From BRH-c54 sp036567945 (lineage in GTDB: Bacteria > Bacteroidota > Bacteroidia > Flavobacteriales_E > Vicingaceae), in contig DATCTM010000143.1 of NCBI GenBank assembly GCA_036567945.1, positions 1-15,880 of the forward strand: a DNA stretch of 15,880 bases. The letters run 5' to 3'. Under the pieces are notes generated by a model, which was given only the letters and a program-made list of their open reading frames with translations, was not told the DNA's origin and ran no database searches. Shown here one piece after another: positions 7,422 through 14,024 of the stretch. Both the position numbers and the translations under genes were made by a program. Each line of letters opens with the position of its first letter. Position 1 is the stretch's first letter.

Positions 7422-8732
7422 ATGTTTTTAGCAATCAGCACAGCAACAATTATAGTTGCAGTTATAGTTTTCACAATTGTAACATTATTGTTAGTATTAT
7501 TACTGCTTTGGGCCAAGTCAAAATTGACAAGTTCAGGACCGGTAAAAATTACCATTAACCACGATAAAGTTTTAGAAGTAGAAGCGGGAAGTACGCTGTT
7601 AAATACGTTGAGTAATCAAGGAATTTTCTTACCTTCTGCTTGTGGTGGTGGCGGAACTTGTATTCAATGCAAGTGTGAGGTTAAAAGTGGTGGTGGAAGT
7701 ATTTTACCAACAGAGGAACCTCATTTTTCCAGAAAGGAAATTGCTCAAGGTATGAGATTAGGCTGCCAGGTGAAGGTGAAAGAAGACATGGAAATTGAAA
7801 TTGAAGAGGAAATTTTAGGAATTAAAGAATGGGAAGCAACAGTTGTTTCTAACTACAATGTGGCTACCTTTATTAAAGAGTTTATTGTAGAAATCCCTGA
7901 AGATATGGACTACAAAGCCGGTGGGTACATTCAAATTAAAATTCCACCATGTACTATTAAGTATGAGGAAATGGATATAACAGCTCATCCTCAAGATCAT
8001 CCGGGAGAGCCAGATAAATTTAAACCGGATTGGGATAAATTTAAGTTATGGCCATTAGTGATGAAGAATGACGAAGAGGTTGTTAGAGCTTATTCAATGG
8101 CTTCGTACCCTGCTGAAGGAAGAAAAATTATGTTGAATGTACGTATTGCGACTCCTCCTTTTGATAGAGATAAAGGTGATTGGATGGATGTAAACCCAGG
8201 TGTAGCATCATCTTATATTTTCAACCAAAAACAAGGAGATAAAGTAGTTATTTCAGGTCCTTACGGTGAATTCTTTATTAACCATTCTGATGCTGAAATG
8301 TTATATATTGGTGGTGGTGCAGGAATGGCTCCAATGCGTTCTCACTTATATGAATTATTTAAAACCATAAAAACCAACAGAAAAGTTACTTATTGGTATG
8401 GAGGTAGATCTAAAGCAGAATTGTTTTACATCCACTATTTTAGAGATTTGGAAAAAGACTTCCCTAACTTTAAGTTTTACTTAGCACTTTCTGAACCATT
8501 AGAATCTGATAATTGGAAAGTTAAAAAAGATATTCATGATGAAGAAGGAGATGGTTTTGTAGGCTTTATTCACCAAGTGGTAATAGACCAGTATTTAAGT
8601 AAACATGATTCTCCGGAAGATATAGAATTTTATTTCTGTGGGCCACCTTTAATGAACAATGCCGTTACAAAAATGTGTGACGATTGGGGTGTACCTCCTG
8701 AAAATGTAAGATTTGATGACTTTGGAGGGTAA
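7422..8732 (+). CDS. nqrF: Na+-translocating NADH:quinone reductase subunit F
   Basis: A 436-residue NADH-oxidising entry subunit. It has one N-terminal membrane helix (about residues 5-32), then a plant-type [2Fe-2S] ferredoxin domain with ligands Cys74, Cys80, Cys83 and Cys115. Next comes an FAD domain with RAYSMAS at 222-228, then an NADH-binding domain with GGGAGMAPMRS (297-307) and CGPP (406-409). Electrons go from NADH to FAD to the Fe-S cluster and on to NqrC. It is somewhat longer than the roughly 407-residue Vibrio protein. The extra length falls mainly between about 180 and 215, a charged, proline-containing stretch before the FAD motif. It ends in the family-typical FDDFGG. A strong terminator 26 bases downstream closes the operon. 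Confidence 0.97.
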   Translation: MFLAISTATIIVAVIVFTIVTLLLVLLLLWAKSKLTSSGPVKITINHDKVLEVEAGSTLLNTLSNQGIFLPSACGGGGTCIQCKCEVKSGGGSILPTEEPHFSRKEIAQGMRLGCQVKVKEDMEIEIEEEILGIKEWEATVVSNYNVATFIKEFIVEIPEDMDYKAGGYIQIKIPPCTIKYEEMDITAHPQDHPGEPDKFKPDWDKFKLWPLVMKNDEEVVRAYSMASYPAEGRKIMLNVRIATPPFDRDKGDWMDVNPGVASSYIFNQKQGDKVVISGPYGEFFINHSDAEMLYIGGGAGMAPMRSHLYELFKTIKTNRKVTYWYGGRSKAELFYIHYFRDLEKDFPNFKFYLALSEPLESDNWKVKKDIHDEEGDGFVGFIHQVVIDQYLSKHDSPEDIEFYFCGPPLMNNAVTKMCDDWGVPPENVRFDDFGG

Positions 8733-8758
8733 TCTTCATTAGTATTAAGTATAAATTT

Positions 8759-8791
8759 AAAGACCGAACGATTAATTGTTCGGTCTTTTTT
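8759..8791 (+). terminator. Intrinsic terminator of the nqr operon
   Basis: Perfect arms AAAGACCGAAC (8759-8769) and GTTCGGTCTTT (8778-8788) close a short AT-rich loop and run straight into a T tract ending at 8791. The stem starts 26 bases after the nqrF stop. This is the clearest terminator in the window. Confidence 0.9.
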
Positions 8792-8954
8792 GTTGTAAAT
8801 AGTTTGTTAAGTTGATACACATATTTCAATTTCTGGCTAATTACTTATCTAATTCTTAAGTATAAATACTGAGTTTTAAAATTCTAATATACCAAATCAT
8901 GCTTATTAGTTTTTGATAATGAATAGTTTATTTTGTGCCCGTAAACTGCGACAA

Positions 8955-10886
8955 ATGAAAAACCTTACAAAAATTATTATTACCAATATTATTTTAGTGA
9001 TTATAATAGTGTCTTTAATAATTATGACCATGATGCTGTTTAAACTAAGAAGCACAGAAACTAGACTTGCCAATTCGCTTACACAAAAATTTATGGTTAC
9101 TTCAGAACATAAATTAAACGATTTTTTTGAGACTGTAGGTAGAGCTATTCTTGTTGAAAAGGAAAGAAAACAACAAACGTCTTACCTAACTATGTCTGAA
9201 TCTCAGATAGTAGATTGTTTTATGCCTGTTCTTAAAAATTATCCACAAATTTCATCTATAGGAATTGCTAATGAAAAATCTTATGAAATAGATTTGTTCT
9301 CCGATGAATCAGAAGTATTTACTCGAAAAGTTGATTTAAAGATTAATAATAATGTTGCCCAATTTAGTCAGTGGAAAAAAGAAGGAGATTCTTTATATAC
9401 AATAAAATCTTGGGAAAATCCATTGATAAAATTACCTTCAGAAAGAGATTGGCATACTAACGCTATGAAAAAACTTTATGACAATGAAGTTACCTGGACT
9501 ACTCCTTATATCTTTAACACTAATAGTGAAATTGGATTAACGGCTTCTATAGGATGGGAAAATGATTTTACTAATGAAATTACAATTCTTGCATTTGATG
9601 TTACCTTATCAGATCTGTCAAACTTTACTAGAGACATTAAATCTACACCTAATTCGATGACATTTATTGTTTCGGAGAATTTAAGTTACTTAGCACTTCC
9701 GGATAATAAAAACATCAATAATGATAAAGGAGCTTTATTACAATCAGTTAATGAGGTAAACATACCTGCTGTAGCTAATGCATTTAATGTTTGGGACAAG
9801 AATAAAGCATTGCTAACTCAAACTTTTAAATTTAATAGTGATAATGAAACTTGGTGGGCAAGCATAAAACCATTTTATTTAAATGAAAGTAGTATTATGT
9901 ACATTGGAACGGTTATTCCTAAACAAGATTTAATTGAAATATCTAATGATACGAGGTACTACATTATTGGGGGCTTTGTTATTTTGGTAATACTTTTACT
10001 ATTTGTTTTATATTATACTCTTCAAAATAAAAAAATTAACATATTACTTAAAAGAAAATATGGAGAGATATCTAAGGTAAACAAAAATATTGAGGAGAAA
10101 AGTAAAGAAATTAAAGATAGTATTCAGTATGCTAAACGAATACAATCAGCTATTTTAACTTCAGAAGATGAGTTTAATACAAACTTAAGTAATAGTTTAC
10201 TGGTGTATTTACCTAAAGATATTGTTGCAGGAGATTTTTATTGGTACAAACAGAAAGATAATTTAGTATTTTATGCTGTAGCAGATTGTACCGGACATGG
10301 TGTCCCTGCGGCAATGGTATCGGTTATTTGTAACCATGCGTTAAATACATGTGTAAATGATTATGAGTTAACAAATCCAGGTGAAATATTAGATAAAGCA
10401 AGAGAAATAATTACCGAAGCATTTAATAATCATGGAGGGACAATACAAGATGGAATGGATATTTCTTTATGTATGTTAGATAAGAATGATATAGAAAAAG
10501 ATGGTTTTTATTCTTCATTACAATGGGCTGGAGCTAATAGTCCGTTGTGGTTAATAAGGTCTTTTAAAGATAATGAGAGTGAATTGTTTGAATATAAACC
10601 TAATAAGCAACCTGTTGGAAAAACGTTAAATCCAACACCATTTACAACCAATACTATTTCCTTACAAAAAGAAGATAGTTTGTTTATTTTTTCAGATGGA
10701 TTTTCAGATCAATTTGGAGGTGAAAGAGGAAAGAAATTTATGTCTAAACAATTTAAAAACTTCCTTATCTCTATAAGCAAATTATCCATGAGTACTCAAA
10801 GAGAGTTAATATTAGAGAAATTTAGAGATTGGAAAGGTGATAATGAACAAGTAGATGATGTTTGTGTTATTGGTGTGAGAATTTAA
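8955..10886 (+). CDS. Membrane-bound dCache sensor with SpoIIE-type PP2C phosphatase
   Basis: A 643-residue signalling protein (numbering from ATG 8955). Layout: membrane helix at about 5-30, an extracytoplasmic sensor at 31-334, a second helix at 335-356, a coiled coil at about 358-400, then a SpoIIE/RsbU-type Ser/Thr phosphatase. The sensor looks like dCache: WHTNAMKKLY then WTTPYIF and a later AFDVTLSDLSNF, the usual order in that fold. Metal-binding acidic motifs of the phosphatase are GDFYW (426-430), DCTGHGVPAAMVS (444-456), DGMDISL (499-505), SDGFSDQFGG (580-589) and the final DD at 634-635. Such enzymes usually dephosphorylate an anti-sigma antagonist or another partner; none is encoded beside it, so the target is unknown. 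In-frame starts at 8919 (ATG) and 8913 (TTG) add only a short hydrophilic leader; 8955 places the helix at the N-terminus and is preferred. Confidence 0.88.
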   Translation: MKNLTKIIITNIILVIIIVSLIIMTMMLFKLRSTETRLANSLTQKFMVTSEHKLNDFFETVGRAILVEKERKQQTSYLTMSESQIVDCFMPVLKNYPQISSIGIANEKSYEIDLFSDESEVFTRKVDLKINNNVAQFSQWKKEGDSLYTIKSWENPLIKLPSERDWHTNAMKKLYDNEVTWTTPYIFNTNSEIGLTASIGWENDFTNEITILAFDVTLSDLSNFTRDIKSTPNSMTFIVSENLSYLALPDNKNINNDKGALLQSVNEVNIPAVANAFNVWDKNKALLTQTFKFNSDNETWWASIKPFYLNESSIMYIGTVIPKQDLIEISNDTRYYIIGGFVILVILLLFVLYYTLQNKKINILLKRKYGEISKVNKNIEEKSKEIKDSIQYAKRIQSAILTSEDEFNTNLSNSLLVYLPKDIVAGDFYWYKQKDNLVFYAVADCTGHGVPAAMVSVICNHALNTCVNDYELTNPGEILDKAREIITEAFNNHGGTIQDGMDISLCMLDKNDIEKDGFYSSLQWAGANSPLWLIRSFKDNESELFEYKPNKQPVGKTLNPTPFTTNTISLQKEDSLFIFSDGFSDQFGGERGKKFMSKQFKNFLISISKLSMSTQRELILEKFRDWKGDNEQVDDVCVIGVRI

Positions 10887-10906
10887 TAGTTTCAAAGAAG
10901 GGATTA

Positions 10907-11009
10907 CCGGATAATACAAATCCTCAATTTAATTGAGGATTTGTGTTGTTACTTGAATATTTTATTTGTGTAGCGTTTAATAAGTAAAAGTTTAAATGCC
11001 GGATAATAC
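10907..11009 (+). repeat. Pair of 11-base direct repeats, CCGGATAATAC
   Basis: CCGGATAATAC occurs exactly at 10907-10917 and at 10999-11009, 92 bases apart. The first copy overlaps the left end of the 14-base-arm hairpin; the second ends just before a nine-T run. Both lie in non-coding DNA between convergent genes. This could be a worn dispersed repeat or chance; the sequence alone does not decide. Confidence 0.4.
10916..10944. terminator. Hairpin between convergent genes, putative two-way terminator
   Basis: A perfect inverted repeat with 14-base arms (10916-10929 and 10931-10944) around a single central T at 10930; the innermost AT pairs would open into a loop. It begins 29 bases after the phosphatase stop, in the gap between that gene and the oppositely directed acidic-protein gene. 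The following T run is broken (TTTGTGTTGTT), so termination is likely but not certain. The symmetry would let it act on both strands. Confidence 0.6.
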
Positions 11010-11065
11010 CAATTTTTTTTTGGGGTGTAATTTGGTGTAAGGATTTAATGAATAATTAATTAAAA

Positions 11066-11419
11066 TTAATCTTCATCATCTTCATCTAAATCTTCTTCTT
11101 CATCAAAGTCATCTTCTTCATCATCGGCTTCAACTTCTATGTCATCATTAATTCCATCAAAGTTGTCAGCTGCTTCCGGAGTGTCATCGTCTTCATCTTC
11201 ATCTTCATCATCTGGTTCAACTAACTTAACAGCTGATTTAAAGTTATCTAATACAACTAAATAAGAATCTTCTTCATTAATTTTCCAAATAATTCCTCTT
11301 TCGATTTCTCCTTTGTAAGGGAAATCTACCATTTTAATATCGTCAGCTTCAATTAATCCAACAATTTCTTTTTGGATTTTTTTATCGAAACTTGATAATT
11401 TTTTTATTGATCTGGCCAT
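11066..11419 (-). CDS. Small protein with highly acidic C-terminal tail, function unknown
   Basis: A 117-residue protein in two parts. Residues 1 to about 68 are mixed and probably folded. They start with a basic MARSIKKLSSFDKK, followed by helix-like and strand-like segments (ERGIIWKINEEDSYLVVLDN). From about 69 to the end the chain is almost only Asp and Glu, with a few Ala and hydrophobic residues, so it is surely disordered and strongly negative. It has no signal peptide or membrane segment, so it is cytoplasmic. I do not recognise a characterised family. Small basic-head, acidic-tail proteins occur in Bacteroidota and sometimes carry unreliable names. An acidic tail can mimic nucleic acid or bind basic proteins, but that is only a possibility. 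It is transcribed alone, with folD 72 bases upstream on the same strand. Confidence 0.75.
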   Translation of the reverse strand: MARSIKKLSSFDKKIQKEIVGLIEADDIKMVDFPYKGEIERGIIWKINEEDSYLVVLDNFKSAVKLVEPDDEDEDEDDDTPEAADNFDGINDDIEVEADDEEDDFDEEEDLDEDDED

Positions 11420-11433
11420 AATCTAAAACATTA

Positions 11434-11450
11434 AATATTGCAACAATATT
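11434..11450. promoter_or_regulatory. Inverted repeat just upstream of the acidic-protein gene
   Basis: Arms AATATTG (11434-11440) and CAATATT (11444-11450) are exact inverted copies with a three-base spacer, 14 bases upstream of the ATG at 11419. It could be an operator dyad or a weak leader hairpin near the ribosome site. The region is very AT-rich, so a chance match is possible. Confidence 0.3.
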
Positions 11451-11491
11451 ATTAATATATATTGATTGAAAAATAAAAAATAATTTTTTTT

Positions 11492-12370
11492 TTAATTTTT
11501 ATTTTTTGCAGCTAATAAAGTGTTTTTCAATAAAGAAACGATGGTCATTGGTCCTACGCCACCAGGTACGGGAGAAATATAACTACATTTTGGAGCAACT
11601 TCATCGAATTTTACATCACCTATTAACCTGAAACCTGATTTTTTTGAGCTGTCTTCAATTCTGTGAATACCAACATCAATTACTGTAGCTCCTTTTTTTA
11701 CCATGTCGGCAGTAACAAATTCAGGTTTGCCTAAGGCTACAATCAATATATCTGCTTGAAGCGTTATTTCTTTAAGATTTTGTGTTCTGCTGTGTGTAAT
11801 AGTAACAGTGCAATTTCCGGGGTAGGTATTTTGCGACATTAAAACACTCATCGGAGATCCTACAATATGGCTTCTGCCTATTACTACACAATGTTTTCCT
11901 TCAGTAGGAATATTGTGATGTTTCAGCATTTCTGTAACACCAAGAGGCGTTGCAGGTAAGAAAGTTGGTAAACCCAACAGCATTTTCCCTAAACTTGTAG
12001 GATGAAATCCATCTACATCTTTTTTTGGATTGATGGCTTCGGTAATTTTTTGTTCATTAATATGTTTGGGTAATGGCAATTGAACAATAAAGCCATCTAA
12101 ATCATCATCATTATTTAGCTTATCTATTTCGCTTAGTAAATGTGCTTCTGTAACATCTTTTTCTAATGCTACTAAAGTGCTTCTAAAACCAACTACTTCG
12201 CAAGCTTTAACTTTTGCATTTACATAGGTTTTGCTAGCACCATCATTTCCAACTAAAACGGCTGCTAGGTGAGGAGTCCTTCCTGTTTCATCTTTCAGTT
12301 TAGAAACTTCTTCAGCAATTTCAAGTTTAATTTTATCTGCTACCTTTTTTCCGCTAATAATAGTTGGCAT
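11492..12370 (-). CDS. folD: Bifunctional methylene-THF dehydrogenase / methenyl-THF cyclohydrolase
   Basis: A 292-residue cytoplasmic enzyme that interconverts 5,10-methylene-, 5,10-methenyl- and 10-formyl-tetrahydrofolate, feeding purine and formyl-Met synthesis. All family signatures are present: SKTYVNAKVKAC with Tyr49 and Lys53 of the active site, VQLPLPKHI with Gln98 (96-104), KKDVDGFHP with Asp120 (116-124), the nucleotide-site loop VIGRSHIVGSPMS (163-175) and SPVPGGVGPMTI (266-277). Length is normal. The start is secure because MPTIISGKKVADKI begins at the family's usual point. It lies 44 bases downstream of the ffh stop on the same strand with no visible terminator between, so a two-gene transcript is likely. 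Confidence 0.97.
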   Translation of the reverse strand: MPTIISGKKVADKIKLEIAEEVSKLKDETGRTPHLAAVLVGNDGASKTYVNAKVKACEVVGFRSTLVALEKDVTEAHLLSEIDKLNNDDDLDGFIVQLPLPKHINEQKITEAINPKKDVDGFHPTSLGKMLLGLPTFLPATPLGVTEMLKHHNIPTEGKHCVVIGRSHIVGSPMSVLMSQNTYPGNCTVTITHSRTQNLKEITLQADILIVALGKPEFVTADMVKKGATVIDVGIHRIEDSSKKSGFRLIGDVKFDEVAPKCSYISPVPGGVGPMTIVSLLKNTLLAAKNKN

Positions 12371-12387
12371 GCTTGCTTAGTTTTAGA

Positions 12388-12423
12388 TTTATTATCGTTT
12401 TACCTGTTAATTTATTATCGTTT
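12388..12423 (-). repeat. 13-base direct repeat spanning the end of ffh
   Basis: TTTATTATCGTTT (plus-strand reading) occurs at 12388-12400 and 12411-12423. The second copy includes the last Lys-Arg codons and stop of ffh; the first is in the ffh-folD gap. The 23-base period suggests a small local duplication of the gene end. It leaves a decoy AAACGATAA without effect on either reading frame. Confidence 0.5.
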
Positions 12424-13749
12424 CATGTTGGGTAAACTCTTCATCATCTGAGCCATTTTGTTTTTGTCTCCCATCATTTTCATCATTTTACCTGTTTGTT
12501 CAAATTGTTTAATGAGCTTATTTACTTCTTGGATAGAAGTTCCGCTTCCTTCTGCAATTCGTTTTCTTCTACTTCCGTTTAGAAGTTTAGGTTGAGCTCT
12601 TTCTTCCGGAGTCATAGACTTGATAATGGATTCTACCCCTTTAAAAGCGTCATCATCAATATCAATACCTTTAGTCATTTTTCCTAAACCGGGAACCATG
12701 CCTAACAAGTCTTTCATGTTCCCCATCTTTTTTATCTGACCAATTTGATCCATAAAATCATTGAAATCAAATTGATTTTTCGCAATTTTCTTTTGAAGTT
12801 CTCTGGCTTTTTTCTCATCATACTGCTCTTGAGCTCTTTCTACCAAACTAACTACATCACCCATACCCAAAATACGGTCTGCCATTCTTGATGGGTAGAA
12901 AACATCCAATGCATCCATTTTTTCTCCCGTACCAACAAATTTAATTGGCTTATCCACTACAGAACGTATAGAAAGCGCAGCACCACCTCTGGTATCACCA
13001 TCTAATTTAGTTAAAACTACACCATTAAAATCAAGTTTATCGTTAAATGCTTTAGCTGTATTTACAGCATCCTGACCTGTCATTGAATCTACAACAAACA
13101 AAATCTCGTTAGGAGAAACAGCATTTTTAACCGCCTCAATTTCATTCATCATTTGTTGGTCAACAGCTAAACGTCCGGCAGTATCTATAATTACTGTGTT
13201 AAATCCTTTTTGTTTAGCTTCGGCAATAGCTTTTTTAGCAATATCAACAGGATTTTTATTTTCTTTATCAGACCAAACTTCTACACCAATTTGTTCACCA
13301 AGAACATGTAATTGATCAATCGCAGCAGGACGGTAAACATCTCCTGCAACTAACATTGGAGTTTTTCCTTTCTTAGTTTTTAAGTAGTTGGCTAATTTTC
13401 CTGAAAAAGTGGTTTTACCAGAACCTTGCAAACCGGCAATTAATATAACAGTTGGGTTGCCTTTCAGATTAATTTCTTCTTCGCCACCACCCATCAGTTC
13501 TACTAAAGCATCGTGGGTAATTTTAACCATTAATTGGTTGGGGGATAATGAATTGATTACATTTTCTCCTAAAGCTCTTTCTTTAACTTCATCAGTAAAT
13601 TGCTTCGCTACTTTGTAACTAACATCAGCATCTAATAAAGCACGTCTAATTTCTTTAACGGTTTCAGCAATATTAATCTCTGTAACTTGTCCTTGACCTT
13701 TTAATACCTTAAAGGCTCTTTCTAACTTATCCGATAGACTATCAAACAT
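12415..13749 (-). CDS. ffh: Signal recognition particle GTPase (Ffh/SRP54)
   Basis: A 444-residue protein component of the signal recognition particle, which binds signal sequences at the ribosome and docks with FtsY at the membrane. Domain order is N (1 to about 90), G (about 98-297) and M (about 325-435). GTPase motifs are G1 GLQGSGKT (106-113), DVYRPAAIDQL (137-147), G3 DTAGRL (189-194) and G4 TKLDGD (247-252). The M domain holds the RNA-binding SRRKRIAEGSGTS (393-405) and a Met-rich tail (KMMKMMGDKNKMAQMM). Length is typical. A TAnnTTTG box lies 33 bases upstream of the ATG. folD follows on the same strand. The essential partner 4.5S RNA gene was not found in the window. Confidence 0.98.
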   Translation of the reverse strand: MFDSLSDKLERAFKVLKGQGQVTEINIAETVKEIRRALLDADVSYKVAKQFTDEVKERALGENVINSLSPNQLMVKITHDALVELMGGGEEEINLKGNPTVILIAGLQGSGKTTFSGKLANYLKTKKGKTPMLVAGDVYRPAAIDQLHVLGEQIGVEVWSDKENKNPVDIAKKAIAEAKQKGFNTVIIDTAGRLAVDQQMMNEIEAVKNAVSPNEILFVVDSMTGQDAVNTAKAFNDKLDFNGVVLTKLDGDTRGGAALSIRSVVDKPIKFVGTGEKMDALDVFYPSRMADRILGMGDVVSLVERAQEQYDEKKARELQKKIAKNQFDFNDFMDQIGQIKKMGNMKDLLGMVPGLGKMTKGIDIDDDAFKGVESIIKSMTPEERAQPKLLNGSRRKRIAEGSGTSIQEVNKLIKQFEQTGKMMKMMGDKNKMAQMMKSLPNMKR

Positions 13750-13781
13750 AATTTTCTAATTTGTGTTTTTATGGTAAGCGA

Positions 13782-13789
13782 CAAATTTA
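13782..13789 (-). promoter_or_regulatory. Putative -7 box upstream of ffh
   Basis: The minus strand reads TAAATTTG (TAnnTTTG), 33 bases before the ffh ATG, and continues as TCGC just as the nqr box does. No good TTG is seen 17-20 bases further upstream, so only the -7 element is supported. The rest of the 275-base gap between the divergent ffh and barrel-protein genes is AT-rich with no other gene seen. Confidence 0.45.
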
Positions 13790-13964
13790 ATATTTTTTAT
13801 TGCTTTATGAGATATAAGCTTTGTCAAAATATACAATAGGTGTACTATGTTTCCTAATAATGCCTAGTATTATGAAGAAAATAATTCATTTTCATTCATA
13901 TATTTAGACTTTAAATAACTTCTATGTATTTTTACATTCATTTTTAGAAAAATTAACAAAAGTC

Positions 13965-13972
13965 TATTTTTG
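13965..13972 (+). promoter_or_regulatory. Putative -7 box for the barrel-repeat protein gene
   Basis: TATTTTTG matches TAnnTTTG and lies 52 bases before the ATG at 14025, giving a leader of roughly 45 bases. The upstream region is T-rich (TTTTTAG at 13941-13947) but lacks a clear TTG, so the -33 element is weak. Confidence 0.45.
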
Positions 13973-14024
13973 GAATAGAAATTGTTTTTAGCGGTGAATT
14001 ATAAAAATTAAAAGCATCATACTC

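Noticed and set aside
2795..8732. Rnf complex instead of Na+-NQR
   Set aside because: Subunits B-E have Rnf homologues, but nqrA and the ferredoxin-FAD-NADH subunit NqrF, in the order A-B-C-D-E-F, are specific to Na+-NQR; there is no RnfB or RnfC.
8913..8954. Longer N-terminus for the dCache phosphatase from TTG 8913 or ATG 8919
   Set aside because: It adds a short polar leader before the first membrane helix; ATG 8955 gives a normal N-terminal helix, though 8919 cannot be fully excluded.
13388..13618. Plus-strand frame inside ffh
   Set aside because: It is antisense to the G domain of ffh, whose motifs are intact.
13750..14024. Possible small RNA or short gene in the ffh/barrel gap
   Set aside because: Only promoter-like boxes are seen; no stable hairpin with T run and no convincing short coding frame.
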